In this document: positions 44,101 through 55,700 of the stretch, in pieces
Layout of the letters: each line of letters starts with the position of its first letter
Numbering within the stretch: position 1 is the stretch's first letter
Source: Raffaelea ambrosiae
Taxonomy: Eukaryota > Ascomycota > Sordariomycetes > Ophiostomatales > Ophiostomataceae
DNA: 64,000 bases
Assembly (NCBI GenBank): GCA_002778195.1
Contig: PCDI01000003.1
Span: forward strand, 2,501,913 to 2,565,912
Direction: 5' to 3'
The notes under the pieces: generated by a model
What the model saw: the letters and a program-made list of their open reading frames with translations, nothing else
Database searches by the model: none
Told to the model about the DNA's origin: nothing
Made by a program: the position numbers and the translations under genes

Positions 44101-46606
44101 GTTCTTAGACGACCAGGCGTACGAAGAGCCAGCCAACGACTCCTTGGCCGAAGCGATCACAGTGACAGGGAGCGGCAGCAATTACCAGGCCCTCCGCTGC
44201 AGGGACTACATGGCACAGACATGGCCGGCATCCAGTTCGGATGTATTGAGACTCCTGAAAAACTCGATTGCTGGCGAGGAAGGCAGAATAGTTCAAGGTA
44301 CCTCGGTTTACCCAAGGCATATTTACTCTACACAAAACACAAATAGGAAGACAGAAAGCTGACGAGACCAATCCTGGCAGGCAAAGCAACAAACAGGACG
44401 AACTTGTCCGTGTCTCGCTTTGGCGATTATTTGGCTATAGAAGCTTCAGGAACGCCATATTTTGTTGCCGAGATTGGAGAGCAGCTTGCCTGGCTCGGGG
44501 CTGCACTTCATCGAGACTCCACTGGCGAAACTCTGGTTTCGCGATTGGTTCGCTGCGAGCCGTTCGTGAGCGTCAATATCGTGCATGGCAGCATAGACAC
44601 CCCGAAAGTCAGTTGTACCATTCAGTATTCCTCGCACAACGAAGAGACAGCTTTCCCCGTGGGCAATGGTCAGTGCTGGCGGCAGTTGTTCCGGTCGCCA
44701 GTAATCGTTGGAGGCTTCCCCATCTTGCGCCGGCCAGACGGCGATTATGGCTTGGAGCTCCCACTAGAGATGATGGCGGCATTGGTGGATTCTCGGTCTG
44801 TGGAAACGTTCAATTCCAAGGTCTTCATCAAAGGGTTTTCTGCGATGCTGGTCCCCACCAGGAAGGTGGAAAGTACCATTGTCTGGCATCTGCTTCACAG
44901 CAGTGGACCTAATGAACGGATTTCCTACCTGGACTGCAACGTGGAGCATGCCCAGGTCTCGAAATTGGAGCTGTCTACGGCTCGCCACATTGTTGGATGG
45001 TGCTCTGAGGCAGACTGTTACGTGGGTGAGTAAATAGCGAACGAGACTACGCAAATCTGTTGCATTGATTGTCTAATTACTAACAAATGGCCCAGGCACA
45101 AAATCAGCCAACTACAAAGTCCGCAAGTCTGGGTTGCCGAGAGCACATGCGGGCTGTGCCCTCGAGAAGGTTGAAGTTCAGGGTGGCCAATTCATCATGG
45201 GCACAGCTGGCTTCAGCATTGGCAATCGTGACAAGGCCGTGCATATCTCCCGGGATGGCTACATGAACAAGATTCAGTGGATCTCGTCCAAGTATGTCTT
45301 ATTCTGGGACGAAGGCGAGAAGCGAGGATGGCTTGTCAACGGAGCCCGGGCTCTCCTCCACGTCCTTCGTGCTTCTGTCCAGTTCAGCAAAGACCGGTTC
45401 GCCTCGGCTTTTCTTGTGGATCCCAACGACATGCCCGATGCAGCCTGCACCACGGGAGCACAAGCTGCTATCGACACTCTCCTGGACTTGAAGCTGCGAC
45501 GGATGCCGTTGTATGTGGACAGGGACGATGAATACGAGGAGGAGACAACGGTCGACACGGACAGAGGCCCAGCAGTACGACTTGTGACCAAAAGGAGCAC
45601 GCGCTACTACCGGCTCCAGGACCGTGTGGAACACATCTACAACATGATGGAGAAGTTAATCGACCACCAAGTGGATGTGGAGCGACAAAATGGAGTGCAA
45701 ATTAGTGTACGCCCACGGAGACAGCTCGAGGGCTGGGACTTCCGAGACCTGTTTACCGATGGCGATCCTTTCTTCCCACGAGTCACGTCCCTGCGATCCA
45801 TTGGCAAGGGCTGGGTGGATTTTACGAGGGCTTTAAATGCAGTGTGCCTGCTCGGGAGGGGATTTGGTGACATGATCAAGCCCGGGCGGCCAGAGGACAC
45901 TGCCAGGGCTGTGATGTGCCCTCGCTGGATTAGACTGCCTCTTGAAAGATACTACCTGGCAGTATGCATCGCAGACATGGAGGCGATTATCGACAGCGAT
46001 GGCGATTCTGGCACAACCCCGCTCCGTATATGCGAGAAGATGTTCTGGCAAGTCAACGAGACAACGTTTTTACCGTGCCCCTGTCACGGCGTCTCTTCTG
46101 GAAGGCACCACGACCCCGTGCAGGCCCTCTTCCCCAACACTCTCAAAAAGGCCATCCGGGAGACGAGGAAGCCGGCAGATCTACAGAAGGCAGGTGCAGT
46201 CGTCTTTGGCCACAGCATAAGCCTGAACTGGCACTGGAAAGATGAGGGCGATCCCGTACAGGAAGCCTTGCCAATTCCTTTCGCCCTGCGACCACTATTC
46301 CCGCCTTCGTTGACGAGAGAACCCAGTCGGGGGTCGATCGGGACGTCCTCTGCCAGTGGATCAACGGGCTATTCTGCTGCTAATACACGGCTGGCAAAGA
46401 ACAACACATCTGCATCGAGTCTGACGCCCACACTGACGCCACAAAGCGCCCTAACAAGCGGAAGCAGCCTTAGCAGCCAGGCAACCCGAATAAACACTCT
46501 TGGGCCTACAACCGGCGTGAAAGGGAGTGGGAAGGGGACAGCGTCGACATCTCTACTGGGCCGGTTCAAACGACTGCATTTTGGAAAGAAGCGGGCGAGA
46601 GAGTGA
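41188..46606 (+). CDS. Large FHA-like / pseudokinase multidomain protein
   Basis: Six exons (41188-42396, 42452-43229, 43286-43541, 43612-44297, 44381-45025, 45096-46606) join in one frame to give 1694 residues. Residues about 115-200 resemble an FHA phosphopeptide-binding fold (GFWFGPTKGSADFFFD, then ISRVQFCIVMD). Residues about 355-660 are a kinase fold: STVYSARSVSSQKLYAVKEL has the beta-3 lysine, EYVDGSNIFD the hinge, and WALGATLYFILTGLVPF the F helix. The catalytic loop reads IHGNITPSAIL near residue 465 and the DFG position reads LGGF, so both catalytic Asp residues are gone; it is a pseudokinase. Residues about 985-1540 form a large conserved-looking region (YFVAEIGEQLAWLGAALH, YVLFWDEGEKRGWLVNGA, LPCPCHG) seen, to my knowledge, in several large fungal proteins of unknown function. 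The tail is Ser/Thr-rich and basic. A short DDPDPF repeat lies near residue 295. A scaffold or signal-reader role is inferred. Confidence 0.78.
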
Positions 46607-46806
46607 ACACTTGTTGATATGACTTGACGACGTGGAGGTACATGTTTCTTTCATTTATTAATACTTTGTTGTCACTTGCTTTATGGATGATGACTGCTGA
46701 TTTGATTTGCGACGGAATTTTGATTATGTATGAAGGACACACAAAGTACATGATATAGAAAGCATTTTGGATGAGGATGAATGCATATGAATTTGAACTG
46801 GGCTCA

Positions 46807-47882
46807 CTACGTTATCTCTGGCTTTATGATTTTGTAACTTTTGTGCGTTAGTGGGTAGCCTGCTTGGCGGTCGTCTGCGGCGACTTCTGCCGACTCTTTG
46901 AGAGTCAGATGTGGCAGGTCCATGTCCCGCAGAATGTCCGCCGCCATGCAGTAGGCAAAGCGGTTGCGGCTATGATCAATCTTGCTCCACATGGCCACAA
47001 AATTGTTCCAGAAGTGATGGGCGTTCTGGAATTGTTGGGGGGTATCAAACTCTACCTCTCGGGAATGGGTGCCAGTAGTGCATGGTGCGACATGGGCAGT
47101 TCCTGTGCATGCCGAGATCATGCCATAGTAAGAGCATCAAAGTAGTCATGTTCATTGGCAAACGGGCCGCGGTCAATGTCGTCCAGCCGGTGGCGCATGT
47201 TCTAGGCCAGAGAAGGAGAGAGGCATGGGCCGATAGCATACTCGTCCTGGCGAGGGTCGTCGTCTTGGCTGTTCTTTTCGGGGCTGCTATCTGGGTGACC
47301 GCGCGTATGGTTCATCTTTGGGATGAGCGATCCGATCTGTGGAAACCACAAAGTGGACAGCGGCTGCGTGTACTCGCCCAGTTGCCGCATGATTTTCGCT
47401 CGCCGATCGTCAGCCAGTCCAGGCTCGCCCCTGCTTTCGCGGAAGCGGAAGTCTATGAGACACGTCTCGAATGCCCTGCTTTGGAGAATGTATGGCACCC
47501 CCGTTTTGTTATTTTTGTCTGCACTACTCGGGTCAGACGATCCGAAATATAACATCTCTCCATGTTCAACTGCAGCTCACCAAAAAGCCAAAATCCCTGG
47601 TACGGTCACAGAGGTTCGAGAGCTGATATACTGAATGGCTACCACTTCACGGGCAGTAAGCTGTGCCGCAATCTCCTCAGGGAGCACATGGCGAAGAGGC
47701 GAGCGAAAGATCCACTGCACGCCGTCGTCAAATACCAGGGGCAGGGCCAAGTTCATGCTCCCTGTCATCGGCCTTCTCGATGTATCGCAACGGCATGGCT
47801 GCCCGCGGAGCCTGGTAGCCAGGTCTGTTAGGCCGTTGACGTCAAGCTGTGGCCCCAGGAACAGCTTGAAGTTTCGAGCCAT
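46807..47882 (-). pseudogene. Broken APH-like (aminoglycoside-phosphotransferase fold) kinase gene
   Basis: The minus strand starts MARNFKLFLG at 47882 and continues with GSMNLALPLVFDDGVQWIFR and EVVAIQYISSRTSVTVPG. This is the N-lobe of the large fungal APH-like family. A TGA at about 47552-47554 interrupts the same frame before GVPYILQSRA and AKIMRQLGEYTQPLSTLWF, IGSL and CLSPSL. Further on, DDIDRGPFANEHDYFDALTM ends in TGA, then HAQELP and ALLAPIPER end in a stop. The reading resumes in another frame with HHFWNNFVAMWSKIDHSRNR to a stop at 46807. The catalytic HxD part of the C-lobe is missing at the end. The combination of in-frame stops, a one-base shift and 3' truncation marks it as dead. 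Confidence 0.7.
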
Positions 47883-49235
47883 GATACTTTTCTCTGTACT
47901 CCTGTCCAAGGAAGAGGAGTCGTTCACTTGTGTTTCTCAGTTCTTTGTTTTGGGCAAACATCACGTGAGCGCTAGGCAACAACCCCTAGTTTGTTTAACG
48001 AAGCAGCAGTCAGCAGCCTGAAGAGTTCATGGAGAGCTTAGTTTTATGTGGTCGGCTTGAGTTCCACGCACCACGTCTCGAGCTCCAATGGCCGTTGCTG
48101 CCCAGAAGTCACTCTGGCCATGATTTCATTACAGACAAGGCTGTGGGTGGGTCGTTGCCTGATGGGGATCAAGACAACACCCGTGGATCCACAGCTGGTT
48201 TGTTTTTTGCACTTGCCGTCAAGTGCGTTGCGTTTTGGTTTTTCTCAGTTAACCCAGCACGTATTATTTCCCTAGTCCGGAAAGAACCTCTGACGTTGTC
48301 ACTAGAGTCACATACAAAGGAACGCTGATGTTTGATTCAAAAGGACGCAGCTTTCATAGTTGGACACACTGGATCGAATAACTCGTGCACTTCTCTTCAC
48401 TACGAAAGGCTGATGCAAGTAGCTGCAATCGAAATGGCGACAACAAATAGCTAATAGACATAGTAATACTAGGTAACCACAGCAGTTTCAAGGGGTTGTC
48501 TCAAACAACGACAGTGAGCTTGTACGTTGTCTCCTGATTAGCACTATGTGGGACCCCTTGATAACTCCTCCGGCGTTCACCGTAGTTCGCCGTAGATGGC
48601 CGGCGGTTTCGTTCAACCACGTTTCCGGGTCTGTATCTTGGCGGATTCGGTTGCCGGCCGATGATCGCCGTCATTTACCGGCCGCTCTGCTCCCTGCCCC
48701 CCGTCATCGCCCGTCCATTCTTTGTCCGTCTTTGGCCCTGGAGAAGCAGCGTCCCCGCTTGCGGGATGAGAACTGCGCGTCAGCCCGGAAGCTACCCTCT
48801 TTACTCCAGCTTTACAATCCAATCTGCTTGGCTACAAAGCCATGGTGGCGTCTCCCCGCCGGCTATTTTCCCTATCGGGCAATGGCCAGATGGAGAAAGT
48901 CGGCCCACATCCCCACTATCGCAGTTACGTGTATGAGGCTCCCCGGAAGATCGTCGTTGCGTTTTCGTTACATCGTCAGCAGGGCATCGATAAGATGTTG
49001 TGGTTTTCGCCAGGAAGACAAAACGAGCTATAAAAGTTTCCTTGCCTGGGGCTGCCAAGATCAATTTTCCGTGTCCGGTTTTCAGTCAACCACCACCCAT
49101 CAGAAAGCAATCGCAATCTTCCACCTTTCAGATACCCGCGGCATTCGAAACCCACCATTCATCACTGCCAGATAGTTCCACACACACAGCGCGTGCGCGC
49201 ATCCACACAACCTCTCCTTCCCCACATTCGCAGCC
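47883..49235. other. Promoter region of the PhyH-like gene
   Basis: This 1.35 kb between the APH-like relic (minus) and the PhyH-like gene (plus) has no supportable gene. Between about 48565 and 48690 there is a cluster of CGG/CCG triplets in both orientations, the half-site type bound by Zn2Cys6 regulators. A TATA box follows at 49029. Confidence 0.5.
49029..49035 (+). promoter_or_regulatory. TATA box of the PhyH-like gene
   Basis: TATAAAA in the context GAGCTATAAAAGTTTCC, 207 bases before the ATG at 49236. The distance allows a normal fungal leader, and sequence between them is CT/CA-rich. Confidence 0.55.
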
Positions 49236-50126
49236 ATGGCCAACCCAGAAACCGCAGCCCAGGACGGCCCCGTCATCGTCCGCCTGTCTCCGGAGGAGCT
49301 GGCCTCCAAGACGGTCGAGTCGCACAACTTGCAGCGGGCGCTGGAGGCGCTCAACCAGGACGGCCTGGTGGTGATCGAGAATGCGGTGGACCCGGCGCAC
49401 CTGGACAAGATGAACGAGCGCATGGTGGCGGATGCGGAAATCCTGCGCAAGCGCAAGGACACGCACGTCAACTTTGGCTCGGCGACCAACAACATCCAGC
49501 AGGAGCCGCCCACAGACGAGGGCTTTGTCTTTGACGACGTCGTGGCCAACCCGTGGGCCGCCCACATCCTCGAGCACGCCCTGGGGCCCCAGCCCAAGGT
49601 GCGCCTCTACAGCGCCAACGTCGCGCTCAAGGCCACGGCCCGCCAGCCCGTGCACATTGACGTCGACACGTTCCCCCGCACCGCCCACGCCTACTGCGTC
49701 AACATCAACCTCGTCACGACGTCGCCCGCGAACGGCGCCACCGAGTTCTGGCTCGGCACCCACAACGACCCCCGCCTGCACCTCCTGTCCGCCCGCAGCC
49801 CCGCCGGCGACGATGCCGACAAGCTCGTCGAGGAGCGCCGCAAGGTGCGCCCGCCCATCCAGGCCGGCCTGCCCAAGGGCTCGCTCATCATCCGCGACAT
49901 CCGCATCTGGCACGCCGGCATGCCCAACCGGACGGACAACACGCGCGTCATGCTGGTGACCGTCGTCATGTCCAGCTGGTACCGCTGCAAGCAGACTTTC
50001 AAGCTGCCCAGGCGCTGGCAGGGCCGGATCCACTGGGGCAAGCTGGACCCGTGCATCGACTGGCAGGAGAACAGCGCCGCCTACCTGCAAGGCGCCCATG
50101 ACATTGACCTGTCCCAGGAGGATTGA
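49236..50126 (+). CDS. Phytanoyl-CoA-dioxygenase (PhyH) family 2-oxoglutarate oxygenase
   Basis: A single exon encodes 296 residues. The double-stranded beta-helix iron site is intact: His140 and Asp142 in VHIDVD, distal His226 in IWHAGMPNRTDNTR, and Arg237 as the 2-oxoglutarate-binding arginine. Supporting blocks are ALNQDGLVVIENAV (residues about 37-50), NGATEFWLGTHND with the usual metal-site loop, and GSLIIRDIRIWH. Enzymes of this family hydroxylate or oxidise small molecules; the closest bacterial style is the kanamycin B dioxygenase-like group. The substrate cannot be read from sequence. No targeting signal is visible, so it is probably cytosolic. The gene stands alone, with no biosynthetic neighbours of the terpenoid, polyketide or peptide type. 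The start at 49236 (CAGCCATGG context) is the first ATG in frame. Confidence 0.9.
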   Translation: MANPETAAQDGPVIVRLSPEELASKTVESHNLQRALEALNQDGLVVIENAVDPAHLDKMNERMVADAEILRKRKDTHVNFGSATNNIQQEPPTDEGFVFDDVVANPWAAHILEHALGPQPKVRLYSANVALKATARQPVHIDVDTFPRTAHAYCVNINLVTTSPANGATEFWLGTHNDPRLHLLSARSPAGDDADKLVEERRKVRPPIQAGLPKGSLIIRDIRIWHAGMPNRTDNTRVMLVTVVMSSWYRCKQTFKLPRRWQGRIHWGKLDPCIDWQENSAAYLQGAHDIDLSQED

Positions 50127-50381
50127 AGGGGGTGGGGGGGAAAGGACTCTTTCACACAGATTCCACAGGATCAATGCATTGTACATAGTCTATGTTTCAC
50201 GTTCGAATCTGTCACACATTGTTATTTTCAAACAAAAACATTGCTATTACTTCTATTACCCAATTGCTGCTCAAGAGATCGGCGTTTGTGGCCTTCGTAG
50301 CAGTGTCTGCATAACAGTACAGACAAGAAATATACGTGTTGGGGCTGAAGGGGCAAGCAAACCCCCTTGGTCCCCCTTGGT

Positions 50382-52345
50382 CTAGACAAGAGTAAAGAAC
50401 TCTGCGTCCTTGCCGTCCACAACCGTGTCCGGCGTAAACCGTTCGCTGTCGTGCATGCGCGTATGCGCAAGCCCGACAAACGCATATCCGCCCTCGGCTG
50501 GGCGCAGGACGGCGGCGTTGTCGAGCCCATCCAGCAGGACCACAATGTCGTGGCGTCGTGTCTCTTCCGCGTACAAGACGAACCGGCTGTCCTGTAGGAG
50601 GAGAAGACCGTAACCAGTCAGGGACACCATAATCCAAAGAGCGCCCTCGGTCAAGGTGTGTGGTGGCACGTCTGGCGTCTGCAACGCCAGCTGGTCGACA
50701 AACTCGTTGAAGAACACTTTGTCAGGGGCGTTGGGCGGCGAGGATTGTGCCGACTGGAGGAGGAGGAAGAGGCTGTTGTCGTTGACCGCGCACATGGACC
50801 ACGCCCGCCACGCCAGGTGCATCGCCTCCCGTCCAGAGTCACCGTCTATGAGAGACATGCGTTTGCGGAAAAGATCCAACAGAGCCTCCTCGACCGAGCT
50901 GCGCGACGGCGGCTGATCGGAGAGCAGCACGGCCGCCGGCTGGAAAGCCATCCAAGACGTGATTGCGCGGACGCGGTCGACGGTATTGTCATAATTGACA
51001 CGGTGCTTGCGGTGATCGAATGCCTGACCGGGAATCGGGGGCATCACCGAAAGTATGGGAGCCAGTCGTCGGCCCACTACGCGCAGCCGCCGGTCGTGGG
51101 GTGGTGGCAGCAGATGCGGACGCTGTGGCGCCCGGCAGCGCATGTCGTCGTGGTATATGCTCAACCTGCCAACAAAGTTCATTTCACGGCTGGCCAGGTC
51201 CGGTGCCCATGACGGCAGCCCAGGCAGCGCCGGTCCGGCTTTGTGGATGGTTGTCAGCATCCACAGAGACTGCATCAGCTCGATGATGGTGGCCGCCGTG
51301 GCCGTGTATACCTGGTCAAGAGGCAGCCGGTAGTCCGGTGGCGGCACGGCCGCCCCCAGAGCCTGGAGGACACCAAACATGCCATAGGCCTTGTCGTGCA
51401 GATCCTTGCACACACGGTGGCGTCCCTCGAGGACCATGGCTGTGGTGGATTGGTATGCATCCCGCAGCGTCTGGCCGGTCTTGCTTGGGGTGGAGAGCAA
51501 GATCATGGACAGGAACTTGACCGGGTTTCCCAAGCCTCTCGGGGCATACGCCGCGTGCCAGTCCATGCACGCGTGTCCGCGCTGCACCACAAGGCGGCGT
51601 GCCAGAACGGCCTCTTGCAGCGTCCACATGCGCCGCAACCAGTCGTGGTCCAGAATGTAGTCTGCCTGGCGTTGCATGGCCTCCGCCGGTGCTGCTTTGG
51701 TCAGCTGGGAGGGGAGACAAGGCACACCCCGAAACGCAGAGGAGGACTCCCACGCAGCAGTCTTGGTTCTCACGCACGCTTGGTTGCCGACGCAGGCCCG
51801 CCTCCCGTGCTCATCGCCTGCAGGTACGCGAACACGGCCTCTGTCTCGTCGTCGGCCCGGCCGAACCATGCCACCACCAGCGTGGCACGCTCGTAGATTC
51901 GGCCCATGAGGGCGACCTGGTGGTTCTTCTCCCCCACCGACTGATTGATGCACACGGCGTCCACCCACAGCCTGCGCGTCGAGGACGGCCGGCGCAGATA
52001 CCGCAGGGCGTCCAGACAGCTGGGGGTCACCGACAACGGCTTGTTGTCGCAGAGCACGACGCACGTCGCGTCTGGCTCGCCCCAGACGTAGGAAAGGGCA
52101 TCGTATCCCCTCTCGTCTGGCCAGCTATCGGAGAGGCGCGCGTCCTCCAGGCCGCAGTGGATCGGGGCATCGAGGTCTGCTGCGGGCTGCAAGAGGAGGA
52201 CGCGGAAGCTGTCTGCGTGCGGCAGCGGTTGGTAGGGCCCCGTGAATTGGCCAGGCCCGTTCGTGTCCTGCCCGAGCTCTGTCCCCGCTTGTGGGTTGCC
52301 GCCCGCGCTCTCTTTTTGGCAGCCGTGTAGATTCGCCGATTCCAT
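50382..52345 (-). CDS. HET-domain (heterokaryon incompatibility) protein
   Basis: Two exons (52345-51778 and about 51691-50382) encode 625 residues. The HET domain is at residues about 80-240: YDALSYVWGEP at 81-91, then RRLWVDAVCINQ near 122-133, NHQVALMGRIYERATLVVAW, and after the intron the HDWLRRMWTLQEAVLAR block. This is the standard three-block HET signature. HET proteins act in allorecognition and can trigger cell death when activated; that role is family knowledge. The C-terminal 350 residues carry no other domain I know and end near VDGKDAEFFTLV. The intron donor is GTGCGT and a CTGAC branch site sits 6-11 bases before two possible acceptors (51695 or 51692), which differ by one codon. 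The neighbour downstream of its start, also on the minus strand, is a SLIP-GC-like GTPase. Confidence 0.93.
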
Positions 52346-52731
52346 CGTATTCGTGTCACAGATATTGGTCGGATGGCAACGTGGGAAACAAGAAGAGGAG
52401 GATGAAAACGAACTTGGATTGGAAACAAAAGAGAAGAAACAAGAATGGTCGGGCTCAGGCCGACAGCGGTTCTGGAATTTATGCGGCTGATTCTCCAAAA
52501 GTCTGCCTAGCCAAGGTGCCTAACATGACAGCCACTAGGCATGCCGTATGTCCAATCAATAGAGGGCTTGGACGGAGTGGCGGGGTGATCGAGAGACGTG
52601 CAGTAGAAAGGGCTGGTTGACGAGGCTGAGTTCCAACCATCTCCAGAGCCGCCGCCCTCTTCTGCATCTTCTGCATTTTCTTCATGTAACTAATGGACAA
52701 CGGGACCAGCCACTCCTATCCGATCCCGTGA
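52346..52731. other. Short intergenic region between GTPase 3' end and HET promoter
   Basis: 386 bases holding the GTPase terminator region and HET promoter; no specific motif identified. Confidence 0.6.
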
Positions 52732-55700
52732 CTACGCCAGCACCGCCTGGATCTGGATCAGTGCCTCCTCGGTCGACGCCATGCTTTCCTTGACTTGCCG
52801 TCGCAGCTCTGGGTTTTGCTCGCTTTCCGTCACAACGTGGTCGTCGCGTACGAGATCCAGCGTATCTCTGATGACCTGGAGGTGTTCTGCGAGAAGCCTG
52901 TCAATGTCCCGCTGCAGGTCGTCCGCCAAGCCACAGAAACGCGCGCGGAAAGCCCCGAGGTGGTCTTCATAGGTTCGGAAAGAGGTCACCGTTCCGTTGA
53001 TCAGACTGATGCGCCTGCGATGACTGCCTGGGCCTTTTTTTTTTCGATGCCACAAGAGTCAGTGATCAGGAGAGAAAACGAAGACAAACACGAGTCAGGA
53101 TCCGGGGGCAAGCGCGGAGAAAGCCTGTGGCCTACCGTATTCGTTGTTGGCGGCCATGTAGGCGCCTTCCATGGCCTTGCCAAACAGCGACGAGCGGATG
53201 CCAGTAAGAGCATCGGTTTCGAGTGTTCTGCAGCACCCAGACTCTCGGTTAGCACAGCATCACGTGTCTTGTTTCCAGATAGGACGGCACGCACGAGAGG
53301 TCGCATTCGACTTTTCTGTAGAGGTTCTCCATCTCGGCCGCGAGAAGGGCTTCTCGTGACGACAGAGCTTGGATCAAAGTCTCGGGGGGCTGCGGAAGGT
53401 CTTGCAGCGCCGTGTCTGGATGACACGCAGACGATCAGCATGGCCGAATCAACACAAGGGCTGCTCTCCGTTGCCCGACCTACCCAGGGTTTCGATTTCT
53501 CTCTCCAGAATGCCTGCAATGTGGTCCATGGTTTTGTCTTCCCTCTCCCTTAGATAGGTACAGATGTCCATCCACCGAGGACGGAGAGCCCCGACCATGG
53601 CCGCCATGGCTTCCTCGTTCCAGTTGTGGGAGCCGGCTGCGGGGGTACAGTAGTCGCCATACGCCCTGCAGAACGCCGAGTATGTGCCTGTGAAAGATGG
53701 TCAGACGGGGCGACGACCAAGCGCTCCAAGTTGACCGTCCCAAAACGTACTATGGTGCCACTGGTCGACATTTGCTTAGCTATGCGTGATTCTTGGCCGT
53801 TCATGAACAAAGGAAGAAGAAGAAGAAAACAAAAAAAAAACTTACACAAGCCCACCCGTTGGCAGCACGACTTGCGTCGTCTGCCCAGTCATACGTGCAT
53901 CGGGCTGTTTTGGAACAGCGCGTTAGAAGAGGGCGCAGCTAACCAATACAAAGAGAGAAAGCAAATCACGCACCGTTGTAGATTCGGGAAGCAAACCTCT
54001 TCTTCAGCGGTCGACTGAATGCCAACGCGGATGACGTGCATCCACTGAATTCCTGAGAGGCGGCCCATTAGTCGATTGTCTCTACGCGTTCCGGCGCCAG
54101 TCACGAGGGAAAGATTACCCTTTTCAGCCGCCTCTCGAGGCCATCTAGCGTGTCGCGGACAAGCTGCTTCTGTTCGGCCGCTAGACAGCCCGCGCCCGTC
54201 TCCACCCACAGGCCGATGTCGCCGAGTAGGGCCGGGATGTCGCTGTTGACGTACTTGGCCGCCAGCTGCAGGTTGCTGTCGGCCACCATGGCCAGGCAGT
54301 GCTTGCGGACGGCGGGGATGCCGCTCAGATTGAGCAGACGGAGCACAGCATCGCTCTTGGGCCGGTCGCGAACCTCCCAGTAGTCCCTGTTGCTGACGCA
54401 GAAGACGTGCAGACGGCTGTCGGGGACCATCTTGCCATAGTTCTTCTTGAGGATGCTGGCGATGCGTGCCGCGACCGAATCCACCACGTGAATTTTGAGT
54501 CTGGGCGCGTTGGTGGCGGTCAGTCCATCTTGGTTCCCTTTTTTTTTTTCTTCACGATTCCACAGAGACGCGTTCTTCACGCTGAAGACAACTTACTCTG
54601 TTTTCTTCGTTTCCAATATGTTCCTTCCACACAGGGTTAGTCAAGGCTGGCAAAGATGTCCAAGCGAGTCCGATTGGCGCCTTACTTGGTTCGCCAGGAA
54701 CGAGCCAGAAGCGTGGTCTGTTCTTGCTTTTCGGCTTCGAGCAATTCTTCGGCGTCCGCGTCGAGCTCCTTCAGCCTTTCGTCAAGGTCGTTGACGTCTC
54801 GTTGGCAGGTTTCCACAGCCTCGTTGAGCCGCCTTGCTACCTTGTCCGTGGCCTCGGCAGCTAGGATTTCCTACAGGTCCGTTCGTTAGCGACGCCACCC
54901 CGGGGGGGGGGGGGGGGGGGGTTGTCTTGCTGTCCACGGGCCTCTCGCACGTACGTCAGACTTGGTGCAGATAATGCCCACGTTGGACAGGCGGGCTTTG
55001 GCAGCGAGATGGATGACATCCTTGACGCTGGCATCCGCAATCGCGCGGCTCGTGCCGCAGACGGCAAAGATATCATCGCACTCGCGCAAGTACATCTCCG
55101 TGATGACTTGTCGGGCGAGGTTGACATCGCGAAGACCTGCCATTGTCAGCTTCCGTGGAAGGGCCACCAAGCACGGATGCAGAGACGCGTACCTGGTAGA
55201 TCGACGAGAACCAGCCCCTTGCTCAGAATGTGAGCCTTGACAAAGACCCTGGTGGCCCTGGTTAGCATGCTCTCCCGCTATCCCCACTATTTCGCCCGGC
55301 TCACGTACTCGATCTTGCGAATGTAGGGCCAAACGGCCGACTGGTGTTCTGGGTTCGTCTCCGAGGTCAGCTGCATCACCTTCTCGGAGCACTCCGACAG
55401 CGTGTCCAGTGTCTGGTATCCGCCGAGATGATGCGGCATCCGATCGTGCGTCCATTGCTGCAGGGTGGACAGCGTGGTGTCGTCCGGCAGGCCGGCCATC
55501 AGATGGTGGTAGCCGTGCTGGCCGCGGAACATGGCGTCAAACGTGCAAGTCGCCACCCTCGCCTTCTTTTCCAGCTCTTGTACTTCCTCCTTCGATGCAA
55601 ACTGCCCCTCGGCCAGAAAGCTTTCATACAGGCGAAGAGATTCAAACAGGCTGGTCACCTGGGCGACGACCTCGTCTGCGCTGAAGAGCTCGACAACGAT

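Noticed and set aside
48546..49175. 209-codon plus-strand frame before the PhyH-like gene
   Set aside because: It overlaps the TATA box and leader of that gene; composition is random and no family is evident.
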